NCBI RefSeq assembly: GCF_000230715.2
Contig: NC_019792.1
Coordinates: forward strand, 1,302,001 to 1,366,000
Length of the DNA: 64,000 bases
DNA from: Natronobacterium gregoryi SP2
GTDB lineage: Archaea; Halobacteriota; Halobacteria; Halobacteriales; Natrialbaceae
Direction of reading: 5' to 3'
Shown here: positions 55,603-64,000 of the stretch, in pieces
Numbering within the stretch: the first letter of the stretch is position 1
Layout: the number at the start of each line of letters is the position of its first letter
The notes under the pieces: model-generated
Databases searched by the model: none
Told to the model about the DNA's origin: nothing
What the model saw: only the letters and a program-made list of their open reading frames with translations
Translations under genes and position numbers: made by a program

Positions 55603-56375
55603 TGTACCACCGTCCTGGTGGGGTCGTCGCCATTGTCCCCGGAGAGAAACTCTTCCATGTCGATACCGCCATAGAGTTCGTCGATCACGTCGAAGGTAAG
55701 ATCCTCGCGATAGCCGTCGAAGACGACCTCCCCGTCGGCGAGGCCGATGAACCGTTCGCCGAACTGACGTGCGAGGTTGACCTGATGGAGGCTGATCATC
55801 GTCGACAGTCCCTCCTGTTCGGCCGCGCCACGCAGGTACTGCATGACCGTCTGTGCGCTGCCCGGATCGAGGCTTGCGACCGGCTCGTCGGCTAGCAGAA
55901 TTTCCGGTTTCTGAACGAGCGCACGGGCGATGCCGACGCGCTGTTGTTGACCGCCGCTCATGCGGCCGGCGCGTTGCTCGGCCTCGTCGAGCAGCCCAAC
56001 CATTTCGAGCGCCTCGAGCGCCTGGAGCTTGTCCTCTCGGTCGTTGAACCGGAACAGGCTGGGGAGGAGATCAGTCCGGCCCAGCGAACCGCTGAGAGCG
56101 TTCGAATACGCGCTCATTCCCCCGATTATGTTGTGCTGCTGGAAAACCATCGCGACGTCGTTGCGGTGAGACGTTACCGGTTCTCCGTTGACGATAACCT
56201 GCCCCTCTGTCGGCGTTGTGAGTCCGTTGACACACCTGAGTAGGGTTGATTTCCCCGATCCAGAGATCCCAAGAACGACAGTGAACTCGCCTTCCTCGAT
56301 TTCGAAAGAGACATCGTCGAGGGCGACGGTCTCACCGAATCGTTTTGTTAGGTTCTCTACTCGTATTGCGGACAT
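55599..56375 (-). CDS. phnC: phosphonate/phosphate-type ABC transporter ATPase
   Basis: A 258-residue ABC ATPase. Walker A GISGSGKST is near residues 35-43, the Q-loop MVFQQHNIIGGMSAYSNAL is characteristic of PhnC, the signature MSGGQQQRVGIARAL is near 139, Walker B EILLADEPVASLD follows, and the switch histidine is in ISLHQV. It ends with a C-terminal stretch near IDELYGGIDMEEF. It energises import with PhnE and PhnD. Sits 57 bp after phnD and is translationally coupled to phnE. Confidence 0.95.
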   Translation of the reverse strand: MSAIRVENLTKRFGETVALDDVSFEIEEGEFTVVLGISGSGKSTLLRCVNGLTTPTEGQVIVNGEPVTSHRNDVAMVFQQHNIIGGMSAYSNALSGSLGRTDLLPSLFRFNDREDKLQALEALEMVGLLDEAEQRAGRMSGGQQQRVGIARALVQKPEILLADEPVASLDPGSAQTVMQYLRGAAEQEGLSTMISLHQVNLARQFGERFIGLADGEVVFDGYREDLTFDVIDELYGGIDMEEFLSGDNGDDPTRTVVQ

Positions 56376-56432
56376 TGTAAGAGTGGTAGCTTATTTTCCT
56401 GGCTGCCCGTTTATCTATCCGTCGTCCTGTGC

Positions 56433-57437
56433 TTATTCATCATCGTCGAAGTCCTGGAACTCGAGGCCGAGTTCGTCGAGAATCTCCTGGATGGGTTCGT
56501 AGTCGCTCTGGTCGGCGTCCTGGATTCCCGTAAACCAGAGTTCGTAGTCCTCATCGACATCGTCCGGGATCAGGTCGTCCTCACCGGCAGCGAGCAACGC
56601 TTCCTCGATGTCCTCTCGTTCCGGATCGTCCCACTCGCTGCGGGCCATGATCGGTGCTCGCGGCAGTGGGTCCGAAACGGCAAGCAACTGAAGTTCGGGC
56701 TCGCCGTCCTCGAGATCCGAACCTGCGTCGTCGTACTCGGCGGAGTGCTCGACGAACTCCGAATACTCGTCGAACTGCTCTTGCGGGATCTGGGGTGCAG
56801 ACGCAAACGCACCCGTCGCGGCCGCGACGATATCGTCGTCGTTGACGAGCCGTTCCCGTGAGGTGTCGTGGTCCGTTGCCGTCCGAATTTCCAGGTCGTT
56901 CGCGTCACCTTCCGGGAAGTCACCGATATCGATACCGGCCTCGGACAGCATCACACTTGGCGCGAGCGTCCCGCTGGTCGACATACGCGCGCCCGTAGTT
57001 ATCAAGCCGCCTTCGAGGTCCGCGAGCTCCTCGATGTCGCTGTCGGGCGTTGTCGCGATCGTCGAGAAGTACAGCGCGCCGCCGAAGGCCGTTCGCATCC
57101 CGAGGACATCAGCAAAGCCCTCGCCGGCAGGGACCGCCGTCGGCGACGTGTCGGCGATGTCGGCCTGGTCGGTCTCGAGCGCCTCGAGAGTCTCGACGTA
57201 GCTGCCGGCACGAGTGAGGTCGATAGTTGCCCCTGTCTCCTCCTCGAGGTATTCTTTCATTGGCGTGTACTCTTCGAGGATGTCGGTCTGTTCTTCGGCT
57301 GGATTGAGAACGAACCGAACGGCACCGTCGTCGGTTGCCCCGATGCAGCCAGCAACCCCCGTCGCGAGTGCCACCCCACTCGTCGCTTTCAGGAACGTTC
57401 TCCGGGTGCTACCGCCACAGTCTGGTTTCTGAACCAT
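56433..57437 (-). CDS. phnD: phosphonate/phosphate-type ABC transporter substrate-binding lipoprotein
   Basis: A 334-residue protein. STRRTFLKATSGVALATGVA followed by GC is a Tat signal with lipobox, so it is exported folded and lipid-anchored, the haloarchaeal norm. PhnD family motifs: RFVLNPAEEQTDILEEYTPM at the start of the mature domain and LETDQADIADTSPTAVP in the ligand-binding loop. The C-terminus is extremely acidic. First gene of the operon, with a TATA box 25-30 nt upstream. Confidence 0.92.
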   Translation of the reverse strand: MVQKPDCGGSTRRTFLKATSGVALATGVAGCIGATDDGAVRFVLNPAEEQTDILEEYTPMKEYLEEETGATIDLTRAGSYVETLEALETDQADIADTSPTAVPAGEGFADVLGMRTAFGGALYFSTIATTPDSDIEELADLEGGLITTGARMSTSGTLAPSVMLSEAGIDIGDFPEGDANDLEIRTATDHDTSRERLVNDDDIVAAATGAFASAPQIPQEQFDEYSEFVEHSAEYDDAGSDLEDGEPELQLLAVSDPLPRAPIMARSEWDDPEREDIEEALLAAGEDDLIPDDVDEDYELWFTGIQDADQSDYEPIQEILDELGLEFQDFDDDE

Positions 57438-57459
57438 GTGTAGTACCTAAATCGGATCG

Positions 57460-57468
57460 GCTTAAAGA
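57460..57468 (-). promoter_or_regulatory. TATA box of the phnDCE operon
   Basis: On the minus strand TCTTTAAGC lies about 25-30 nt before the ATG at 57437, consistent with a leaderless phnD transcript. Confidence 0.5.
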
Positions 57469-57609
57469 CAATGATAATTGGTCTCCGAACGGCTATATAT
57501 ACACAGTAGCTAGAGTTATTTCAACCGAATGTATAGTTGGCGGGAGCGGCGAGCGTCCAGACGCGTCGAATTCGGTCGGGTTTAGTACTAGTACACTACA
57601 CTCCCCGTC

Positions 57610-58116
57610 GTGGACTTGGACCGTTCAACACTGATCGCCTACTGTGGTCTGCCAGGCGTGGGCAAATCCGTCGCGTCCGCCTACACCGCAGAGCAGTTGT
57701 CCGCAGAGCGATACCGCAGCGACGAGGTCCGGAAACGGCTGTTTCCCGATCCGGAGTACTCCGACGAAGAGACCGCCGCGACCTACGATGAACTGCTCTC
57801 CTGTGCGCGATCCGAACTCGAGGCCGACCGGGATGTCGTTCTCGACGCAACCTTCCGCGCGAAACGGTTTCGAGCCCGGGTGGCCGCGGTCGCGAGCGAG
57901 GTCGACGCCGCCGTGGAGTACGTCCTCGTGACCTGCGATGTCGACGTCGTCCGGAACCGCCTCGAGAGCCGAACGGAAACCGTCAGCGACGCCGAGTTCG
58001 AACAACACCTGCAGTTCAAAGAGGCGTTCGAACCGATCGAGCGCGATCACGTCGTGATCGACAACTCCGGAACGCTCGAGGAGACCTACCGCCAGATCGA
58101 CCGTGCGGTTCTGTAA
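57610..58116 (+). CDS. small P-loop kinase
   Basis: A 168-residue protein from GTG 57610, supported by TTTAGTAC at 57581-57588, 22-29 nt upstream. Walker A CGLPGVGKSVAS is near residues 12-23. ERYRSDEVRKRLFPDPEYSD binds the acceptor, and DVVLDATFRAKRFR matches the AAA_33 predicted-kinase family. A lid with RLESRTETVSDAEFEQH and the end DHVVIDNSGTLEETYRQI complete the fold. The family includes zeta-toxin-like and polynucleotide or sugar kinases, and the substrate is unknown. Confidence 0.82.
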   Translation: MDLDRSTLIAYCGLPGVGKSVASAYTAEQLSAERYRSDEVRKRLFPDPEYSDEETAATYDELLSCARSELEADRDVVLDATFRAKRFRARVAAVASEVDAAVEYVLVTCDVDVVRNRLESRTETVSDAEFEQHLQFKEAFEPIERDHVVIDNSGTLEETYRQIDRAVL

Positions 58117-58185
58117 CCCACGGGAGGCACTACCGACGGCGTTCGAGACCATCGCGGCTAAGAGTCCGCTCGCGAGTGTACACGT

Positions 58186-59349
58186 ATGACCACGATCAAG
58201 GACAGCGTCCACGACTACATCGAACTCGAGCCCACGGCGGAGGCGCTGCTGGACACCGAACCGATGCAGCGGCTCCGGTACGTCCGCCAGTTGAGTACGG
58301 TCCAGTTCGTCTATCCGTCCGCGAACCACACCCGGTTCGAGCACAGCCTGGGCGTCTACCACCTCGCCTCCGAGGCCGTCGACCGATTGTCGATCGACGA
58401 CGACCTGGCCCACCGGCTCCGGGCGGCCGCGCTCGTCCACGACGTCGGTCACGGCCCCTTCGGCCACCAGACCGAGGCGGCGATCGAACGCCACCTCGGC
58501 CGACACCACGACGAGATCGGCTGGCTGCTCGAGGAGACCGAACTCGGCGACGTACTCGAGGAGTACGGACTCGACCCTGACGCGGTCGCGGCGACGGTCG
58601 ACGGCCGCGGGCCGCTGGGTGAACTCGTCGCCGGCACCCTCGACGTCGACCGGATGGACTACCTCGTACGGGACGCCCACCACACCGGCGTCCCCTACGG
58701 GACGATCGACCACGCCCGACTGCTGTACGCTCTCGAGATCGTCGACGGCGAACTCGCGCTCGCGGACGGCAACGTCGCAACCGCAGAGAGCGCGCTGATC
58801 GCCCGGACGCTGATGAACGCGACGGTCTACCGCCACCACGTCTCCCGTATCGCGGGTTCGATGCTCGACCGGGCGAGCGAGCGACTCCTCTCGGACGGCG
58901 TCGTCGACCCCGAACGGTTCGCGCGGCTGACCGACTCCGAACTGCTCGCGACGCTCGAGGAGTACGAGCCGACGGCCGGGTTCGCCGATCGCATCCGGAA
59001 CCGCGACCTCTACAAGCGGGCGGTCTGGGCGCGACGCGAGGAGGTTCCCGAGGAGTGCAGGGGGCTCGAGTACGATCGGACGCGGAATCTCGAGCGCGAG
59101 ATCGCCGAGATCGCCGACGTCGACTCCGAACACGTCGTTCTCGACAGTCCGGGAGAACCCAGTTCGCCCGAATCCCGCGCCCGGATCGTCGTCGACGGCG
59201 AACCCCGTCGACTCGAGGATCGATCCTCGCTCGTTTCGGGCCTCGACGCCTGTGCACGCGAGATCTGGCGACTCGGCGTCTACGCGCCCGAAGATGCCCT
59301 CGAGCCGGTTCGCGAGGCGGCGGCGACGGTGCTCGAGATCGAAGACTGA
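58186..59349 (+). CDS. HD-domain phosphohydrolase (SAMHD1/dGTPase-like)
   Basis: A 387-residue protein. The HD superfamily order is H-HD-D: TRFEHSLGVYHLASEAVDRL, LVHDVGHGPFGHQTEAAIER, and TLDVDRMDYLVRDAHHTGVP, the last being diagnostic of the YdhJ/SAMHD1-like group. The N-terminal MQRLRYVRQLSTVQFVYPSA also fits. The group includes dNTP triphosphohydrolases, so nucleotide pool control is likely but not shown. A MazG-like gene converges from the other strand, 4 bp from its stop. Confidence 0.9.
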   Translation: MTTIKDSVHDYIELEPTAEALLDTEPMQRLRYVRQLSTVQFVYPSANHTRFEHSLGVYHLASEAVDRLSIDDDLAHRLRAAALVHDVGHGPFGHQTEAAIERHLGRHHDEIGWLLEETELGDVLEEYGLDPDAVAATVDGRGPLGELVAGTLDVDRMDYLVRDAHHTGVPYGTIDHARLLYALEIVDGELALADGNVATAESALIARTLMNATVYRHHVSRIAGSMLDRASERLLSDGVVDPERFARLTDSELLATLEEYEPTAGFADRIRNRDLYKRAVWARREEVPEECRGLEYDRTRNLEREIAEIADVDSEHVVLDSPGEPSSPESRARIVVDGEPRRLEDRSSLVSGLDACAREIWRLGVYAPEDALEPVREAAATVLEIED

Positions 59350-59353
59350 CTAA

Positions 59354-59665
59354 CTACCTGCCCGAACCCGGGGCATCCGAACCGCCGTCCATCCGTTGCT
59401 CGTATTTCTCGAGTGCCTCCTCGAGCGCCGCGTCGGCGTCGATCTCGAGATCGTCCGCGAGGGCAAGCAACGCGAACAGTGCGTCGCCGACCTCGTCCGA
59501 CGAGAGCTCGAGGGCGGCCGGGTCGTCGCCGTAGTCGGTCGAAACGTTCGCGTCTTTGGCGAGTTCGCCGACTTCGGAGACCAGATCGAGCAGCCTGAAC
59601 GCGGGCGGCGTCTCGAGGCCGTACTCCTCGACGAACGCCGCGACCTGTCGTTGTGCGTCGTCCAT
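59354..59665 (-). CDS. MazG-like nucleotide pyrophosphohydrolase
   Basis: A 103-residue all-alpha protein with the MazG metal-binding motifs LLDLVSEVGELAKDAN (EVGEL) and LSSDEVGDALFALLALADDL (DEVGD). A single MazG domain of family length. It probably hydrolyses non-canonical or excess NTPs to NMP and pyrophosphate. It is convergent with the SAMHD1-like gene and divergent from the inositol phosphatase-type gene. Confidence 0.9.
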   Translation of the reverse strand: MDDAQRQVAAFVEEYGLETPPAFRLLDLVSEVGELAKDANVSTDYGDDPAALELSSDEVGDALFALLALADDLEIDADAALEEALEKYEQRMDGGSDAPGSGR

Positions 59666-59740
59666 ACGCTCTCGATGGCGGCTCCGATCGGGGAAACTGT
59701 TTCGAAATCCACACTATCGCGCGCCGAGACGGATCGACGC

Positions 59741-60541
59741 GTGACTACTCCCTCGCTCGATGCACTCGAGACGACCGCTATCGAAGCCTGCAAAGCCGGC
59801 GGCGCGTACCTTCGTGACGCCTATCGATCCGGGACCACGACGGTCGATGCCGGCGAACACGACGTCAAATCGAGTGCCGACACGGCCGCCGAGGAGCGCA
59901 TCCTCGCGGTGATCCACGATCGGTTCCCGGATCACCCGATCGAGGCCGAGGAGTCTGGCGTCCACGAGGGCAGCGGCCGGTGTCTGTGGCTCGTCGATCC
60001 GCTCGACGGGACGAACAACTTCGAGGCGGGACTGCCGTCGTTCGCGACGGGAATCACGGTACTCGAGGGTCCGGACGATGCTGCTCTCTCCGAGCCCGTC
60101 CTTGGCGTCGTCTACGCGCCCGTCAGCGACGACCTGTACGTCGGTCGTCGTGACCACGGCGTCCGCCACGACGGACAGCCGGTCGCGGCGGACAGCGAGC
60201 TCGAACCGGCCGCGGCGACGGTCGTCTCGGTCATCGGCCACGACGTGAAACGCGACCCCGAGCACGCGGCGGTTTCGGCGGCGATCGATCGGGCGATCGA
60301 GGATCGATGCAAGCGTCGCCTCGAGAGCTGGAGTCCGACGGTCCACTGGGGACTGCTCGCGCGCGGCCGGCTGGACGGAATCGTCTGCTACCGACCGGAC
60401 CGGGAGGAACAGCTACTCGGGGAACTGTTCGCGGTGGAGAGCGGCCTCCGGACGGACACAGGAGACGACTGGTTCGTCGCCGCCGGAAACGACGCCGTCT
60501 TCGAAGCGATTCGGGAGGTCGCCCTCGAGCACGCCACCTAG
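59741..60541 (+). CDS. inositol monophosphatase-family phosphatase
   Basis: A 266-residue protein with the family metal sites: IEAEESGVHEG (Glu), WLVDPLDGTNNF (DPxDGT at residues about 84-89) and, near the C-terminus, WSPTVHWGLLARGRLDGIVC in place of the usual WDxxAG signature. The activity could be on inositol phosphate, fructose-1,6-bisphosphate or a related sugar phosphate. I took GTG at 59741, giving the family length and a 75-bp divergent promoter space; ATG at 59675 is the alternative. It is convergent with the acyltransferase gene, stops overlapping. Confidence 0.85.
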   Translation: MTTPSLDALETTAIEACKAGGAYLRDAYRSGTTTVDAGEHDVKSSADTAAEERILAVIHDRFPDHPIEAEESGVHEGSGRCLWLVDPLDGTNNFEAGLPSFATGITVLEGPDDAALSEPVLGVVYAPVSDDLYVGRRDHGVRHDGQPVAADSELEPAAATVVSVIGHDVKRDPEHAAVSAAIDRAIEDRCKRRLESWSPTVHWGLLARGRLDGIVCYRPDREEQLLGELFAVESGLRTDTGDDWFVAAGNDAVFEAIREVALEHAT

Positions 60542-61281
60542 TCGTCTTCGGCCACCGGCGCGGGCGCGACCGACGGTCGGCGATCGATCTCGAGGGTCTC
60601 CTCGAGTGAATCGAGGCCGTCGAGTTCGCGTTCGAAAAAATCGCGACGGTCGCGGATCGTCTCCTCGTCCCACTCCCACCACTCGAGTTCGAGCAGCCGT
60701 TCGCGGACGTCTGCGGGGAATCGCCACTTGACGCGTGTGGCGGGGACGCCGGCAACGACGGAGTAGGGCTCCACGTCGCCGGTGACGACCGATCCTGCGC
60801 CGACGATCGCGCCGTCGCCGATCGTCACGCCGGTGAGGACGGTCGTCCCAGCACCGATCCAGACGTCGTTGCCGACCGTGATCGGGCCGTCCTCGGTCGG
60901 CGGCAGTTCGCTGTCTAGCACCTCGCTGTACAGTTTCATCTGCTGGGAGGGTTGGTTCGTCTTGTGGTTGGTCTGCTGGAAGGTACTCTCCCTGGCGACC
61001 GCACAGTAGTTTCCGAACTCGACGTGGCCGACGACGTCGCAGTCGGGTTCCAGGTTGGTTCGGCGTCCGATGGTAACATCACCCCCGACGACGCAGCCAC
61101 GACTCAGCCGCACGTACGGACCGAGGTCGACGTTCCCCCGGAGCAGGCAGCCGATCGAGATCCGGGCGGTCGAATCGACGTCCAGCCGGGTCGACTCCGA
61201 GTACCGATTGACGAGTTCGTGGGTCGCAGTCGGATACCCCAGTGCCGACAGCGACCGGTGGAGCAACGTCTCGAGAGTCAC
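60538..61281 (-). CDS. hexapeptide-repeat acyltransferase
   Basis: A 247-residue left-handed beta-helix protein starting at GTG 61281. Hexapeptide repeats run from about residue 40 (ISIGCLLRGNVDLGPYVRLS, CVVGGDVTIGRRTNLEPDCD) and again at VGNDVWIGAGTTVLTGVTIG, AIVGAGSVVTGDVEPYSVVA. An extended loop (QQTNHKTNQPSQQMKLYSEV) and the C-terminal AGVPATRVKWRFP fit the Vat/maltose O-acetyltransferase group. It probably acetylates a small alcohol or sugar. The substrate is unknown. Confidence 0.88.
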   Translation of the reverse strand: MTLETLLHRSLSALGYPTATHELVNRYSESTRLDVDSTARISIGCLLRGNVDLGPYVRLSRGCVVGGDVTIGRRTNLEPDCDVVGHVEFGNYCAVARESTFQQTNHKTNQPSQQMKLYSEVLDSELPPTEDGPITVGNDVWIGAGTTVLTGVTIGDGAIVGAGSVVTGDVEPYSVVAGVPATRVKWRFPADVRERLLELEWWEWDEETIRDRRDFFERELDGLDSLEETLEIDRRPSVAPAPVAEDD

Positions 61282-61490
61282 GCCTACCCCATGGACGATC
61301 CATCACATATAGTTCACTTTCCCGCTGTGACTATTCAGCGCGAGCGACTCTTCCAAGGCTGTCACTACCAGCGGTAAGGGGAGCTATCGCCGTCGGTACG
61401 CAGTCACAACTCGACGGCATCGTCGCTCGAGAAAGCCGTCGAGCCTCGGCAGGCGCAAGCGGTTTGTCTGCCGGGAGAAGACGATCGGGT

Positions 61491-62096
61491 ATGAGCGAGA
61501 CGACCGCCGAAATCGTACTGTTCGACGGCTTCGACGAACTCGACGCGATCGGTCCCTACGAGGTCTTCGAGAACGGGGCCGAACTTGGTGTCGCCCTCGA
61601 GACGCGACTCGTCACGCTCGAGGGCGACACCGACGAGGACGGCCTCGTCACCGCGAGTCACGGGCTGTGCGTCGAACCCGAGAGGACGCTGGGCGAACCC
61701 GACCTGCTCGTGGTCCCCGGCGGCGGCTGGACGACCGAAGGTGGCGTCAGGGCAGTCGTCGAGGATGGCTCGATCCCGGCGGCCGTCGACGAGTGTTACA
61801 CTGCCGGCGCGACCGTCGCGTCGGTCTGTACCGGCGGGATGATCCTCTCGGAAGCGGGCCTGCTCGAGGGCCGACCGGCCGCGACCCACCACGTCGCGGT
61901 CGACGACCTCGCAGAGACGGACGCGAACGTGGTCGACGAACGCGTCGTCGACGACGGCGACGTGCTCACCGCTGGCGGCGTCACGTCGGGGATCGACCTG
62001 GCGCTGTGGCTCCTGGAACGGGAGTTCGGCGAAGACGTCGCGGACGCGGTCTCCGAGCGAATGGTCCACGAGCGTCGGGGCGAGGTGTTCGGCTGA
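61491..62096 (+). CDS. DJ-1/PfpI-family protein
   Basis: A 201-residue protein from the ATG at 61491. VLFDGFDELDAIGPYEVFEN is the typical start of the AraC-N/PfpI-like branch of DJ-1. The nucleophile elbow ATVASVCTGGMILSEAGLLE holds the conserved cysteine, and RPAATHHVAVDDLAET supplies the His. The acid residue is in the FENG stretch. Deglycase, protease or isonitrile hydratase activity has been reported for relatives, so no specific reaction is assigned. Four bases separate it from the HAD gene. Confidence 0.88.
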   Translation: MSETTAEIVLFDGFDELDAIGPYEVFENGAELGVALETRLVTLEGDTDEDGLVTASHGLCVEPERTLGEPDLLVVPGGGWTTEGGVRAVVEDGSIPAAVDECYTAGATVASVCTGGMILSEAGLLEGRPAATHHVAVDDLAETDANVVDERVVDDGDVLTAGGVTSGIDLALWLLEREFGEDVADAVSERMVHERRGEVFG

Positions 62097-62099
62097 TCG

Positions 62100-62750
62100 A
62101 TGTCTGCAGTACTGTTCGACATGGACGGCGTCCTCGTCGACAGCGAGGACTACTGGGTACAGTTCGAACGAGCGGAGATCCTCCCCGCCGCGGTCCCGGA
62201 CGACGACGTCGACCTCGCCGAACTCAGCGGGATGAACTACCGCGATATCTACGACTACCTCGAAGAGGAGTACGGGACCGCAATCTCCCGCGAGGAGTTC
62301 GTCGAGCGGTTCAGGGAGGCCGCCGAAGAGATCTACACCGAGCAGGTGTCGCTGCTGGACGGAACCCACGACCTGCTCGAGCGACTGGACGACCGGGACG
62401 TCTCGACCGCGGTCGTCTCCTCGTCGCCCCACGACTGGATCGACATGGTGATAGCGCGATTCGGCCTCGAGGGCGCGTTCGACCACGTGATCAGCGCCGA
62501 CGACGTCGAGGCGGCGAGCAAACCGGCGCCGGATGTTTTCGAACACGCGGCCGAGGAGATCGGCGTGCCGGCCGAGGAGTGTGTCGTCGTCGAGGATTCC
62601 GAGAACGGCATCGAGGCGGCCGCTCGAGCGGGAACGTACGTCGTCGCCTACCGGATCGACGCCCACGGCGACATCGATCGTTCGTCGGCCGACGTCGTCG
62701 TCGACTCGCCAGCGGCGTTGCGCGAGCGAGTTCTCGAGCGCGTGTCGTGA
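62100..62750 (+). CDS. HAD-superfamily hydrolase
   Basis: A 216-residue haloacid dehalogenase-like phosphatase (beta-phosphoglucomutase/Gph type). Motif I VLFDMDGVLVDSEDYW is at residues 4-19, a helical cap follows, motif II VVSSSPHDW, motif III Lys in ASKPAPDVFEHAAEEIGVPA and motif IV CVVVEDSENGIEAA. All catalytic residues are present. The substrate is a small phosphorylated metabolite, unidentified. It is probably co-transcribed with the DJ-1 gene upstream. Confidence 0.92.
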   Translation: MSAVLFDMDGVLVDSEDYWVQFERAEILPAAVPDDDVDLAELSGMNYRDIYDYLEEEYGTAISREEFVERFREAAEEIYTEQVSLLDGTHDLLERLDDRDVSTAVVSSSPHDWIDMVIARFGLEGAFDHVISADDVEAASKPAPDVFEHAAEEIGVPAEECVVVEDSENGIEAAARAGTYVVAYRIDAHGDIDRSSADVVVDSPAALRERVLERVS

Positions 62751-62757
62751 GCGACGA

Positions 62758-64000
62758 TCACCGGATGTCGACGGTTCGACTCCGTTCGACAGGCAACAGC
62801 GACTCTTCCGGGAACGCGACGCTGACGGTGTACTCGAGTTCCTCGGCGTCGGCACCGAAGACGCCGACCGGGACGGTGTCGACGTCGCGCAGGTAGCTGT
62901 TCGTGCTCGTCATCTCGCGGCCGTTCACCGTCACCGTGATCCCCGCGCGTGCGGGTTCGCCGACGTTCCGGACGGTCACCTCGTGGACGGCGTTCTCGCC
63001 GGCAGCGATCGTCTCGGGGAACTGCCCCCATTCCATCTCGATCGAGGGAAGCGACTGGGCACCCTCGTAGACGCGTTCGGCGACGCCCTCCGAGAGGCCG
63101 GCGTCGGCGAGTCCGTCGATCCCGGCCTCGAGTACGTCGCCCGGCGTCGACAGCCCCTCTTTGGCGAGTTTGCTCGCCCGCCCCGACGCGACGCCGTCGA
63201 TGGCCGTCAGTCCGACCGCGTCCTCGGCGACACCGTTCTCGGCGCGGGCCTCGGCCCTGCTCGAGAGGTTGGCGGCGTGCGGGCCGACGAACCGGTCGAG
63301 GAAGGCACCGAGCGCCGACAGCAGTCGGGTGGCGTTCCGGCGGATCACCCAGGCGTCGCTTTGCAGTTCGGCGGGCGTCGTCCCACTTGCGGCCGACCGG
63401 AGGATCGCCAGCACCTTCCGCTGGCCGGGTTCGAGGTCCTCTGCTTCCTGCCCGACGAGCACCGCGTCGACGGCATCACGTTCGTCCTGGCGGGCCGACA
63501 CTGACTCGAACTCCGTCGCTCCCGCGACCGCCGCGAGGACGTCGCCGGTCTCGAGGGCGCGTCCCGACTCCGTCCGATCGCAGAGTCCAGCGAACGAGGC
63601 TGCGGTCTCGAGACGCAGGTAGTACTTCGAGGCGAGCACGCCGCGTGGCGTGGCCTCGATCGAGAGATCGCCAGCCTCGCCCGTCTCGACGAAGCCCCGA
63701 GCAACGAGGTCCTCGAGACAGTCGCGAACGCGTCCCTTGAGGTTCGGGAAGTCGTAGGCCTCGGGTTTCGACTGGCCGCGCTCGTAGTAAAACGTGGTCT
63801 CGAGCCAGTCCATCACGTCCTCGAGGTCGGTGATGGTGCCCATCGCGATTTCGGCGTTCAGGTGGGTCTCTAAGCTCTCGGCCAGTCGGGACTCGATCTC
63901 CTTGCCCTCGTTCAACAGTCGCCGGTACTTGTCTGCCTCCGCCGTATCGCAGACGACCCAACCGTAGCCGACGTCGTCGTACCCCGGCCGGCCCGCACGC
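62758..64000 (-). CDS. Ski2-type DEAD/DEAH helicase, C-terminal part (runs off the window)
   Basis: About 414 residues are visible; the gene continues past the end of the window. The first visible residues RAGRPGYDDVGYGWVVCDTA are helicase motif VI of the Ski2/Hel308 group. A winged-helix and ratchet-like region follows (TTFYYERGQSKPEAYDFPNL), then a helix-hairpin-helix stretch (GLTAIDGVASGRASKLAKEG, GLADAGLSEGVAERVYEG). It ends in a 95-residue beta domain (HEVTVRNVGEPARAGITVTV) not usual in Hel308. A DNA or RNA unwinding role is likely. Confidence 0.88.
   Translation of the reverse strand, partial: RAGRPGYDDVGYGWVVCDTAEADKYRRLLNEGKEIESRLAESLETHLNAEIAMGTITDLEDVMDWLETTFYYERGQSKPEAYDFPNLKGRVRDCLEDLVARGFVETGEAGDLSIEATPRGVLASKYYLRLETAASFAGLCDRTESGRALETGDVLAAVAGATEFESVSARQDERDAVDAVLVGQEAEDLEPGQRKVLAILRSAASGTTPAELQSDAWVIRRNATRLLSALGAFLDRFVGPHAANLSSRAEARAENGVAEDAVGLTAIDGVASGRASKLAKEGLSTPGDVLEAGIDGLADAGLSEGVAERVYEGAQSLPSIEMEWGQFPETIAAGENAVHEVTVRNVGEPARAGITVTVNGREMTSTNSYLRDVDTVPVGVFGADAEELEYTVSVAFPEESLLPVERSRTVDIR

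Noticed and set aside
57625-59133. A 502-codon minus-strand open frame
   Set aside because: It is antisense to the P-loop kinase and the SAMHD1-like gene, both of which have clear catalytic motifs; the antisense protein has none.

Overview
The window is chromosomal DNA of a halophilic archaeon (class Halobacteria). The proteins are very rich in Asp and Glu, coding DNA is GC-rich, ATGA/GTGA stop-start overlaps are common, and TATA boxes often sit about 25-30 nt before the start codon, as expected for leaderless transcripts. The rRNA operon has the archaeal order 16S - tRNA-Ala - 23S - 5S with bulge-helix-bulge processing stems. Genus cannot be fixed from the sequence alone.

Layout. 1-7100: metabolic and transport genes (short-chain fatty acid transporter, MptD-type dihydroneopterin aldolase, Azf-type glucose-6-phosphate dehydrogenase, DUF309 protein, M29 aminopeptidase, VUT transporter, PadR regulator) separated by small inverted-repeat elements. 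7170-25160: a large surface-appendage locus. Two TrkA-C membrane proteins and a pilin-like protein lie divergent to a HerA-type ATPase, which is followed by a tightly overlapping run: coiled-coil protein, small anchored protein, PilB/GspE ATPase, PilC/TadC-type membrane protein and four pilin-like or anchored proteins, one of 958 aa. Next come a Tat lipoprotein with PQQ-type propeller repeats, a ParA/KaiC-like fusion and a second MinD-like ATPase with a small partner. 25650-27270: nested insertion-sequence remains plus one intact 1,003-bp IS1595-family (ISH4-like) element. 27290-33000: the rRNA operon on the minus strand with four candidate promoters.

33300-41970: a wHTH/membrane protein pair, an IS5-type transposase remnant, a complete 2-oxoacid dehydrogenase operon (E1alpha-E1beta-E2-E3), lipoyl synthase and a PH-domain membrane protein. 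42430-50050: MoxR ATPase convergent with a DUF7519-DUF58-DUF7269-transglutaminase operon. 50240-54250: a CetZ tubulin-like protein, tRNA/rRNA splicing endonuclease EndA, a NucS-N/zinc-ribbon protein and an HD hydrolase. 54250-54611: four inverted-repeat elements joined end to end. 54700-57440: PhnD-PhnC-PhnE ABC transporter operon. 57600-64000: nucleotide and metabolite housekeeping genes, ending in a truncated Ski2-type helicase.

Two themes connect the window. First, RNA processing: both rRNA stems carry textbook EndA cleavage motifs, and endA itself is in the window. Second, small mobile repeats: a CTAG-targeted MITE set occurs at four loci and forms arrays, a separate palindromic repeat occurs at three loci including one nested copy, and the IS region carries eight near-perfect GC-rich hairpins, several inside transposase coding sequence.
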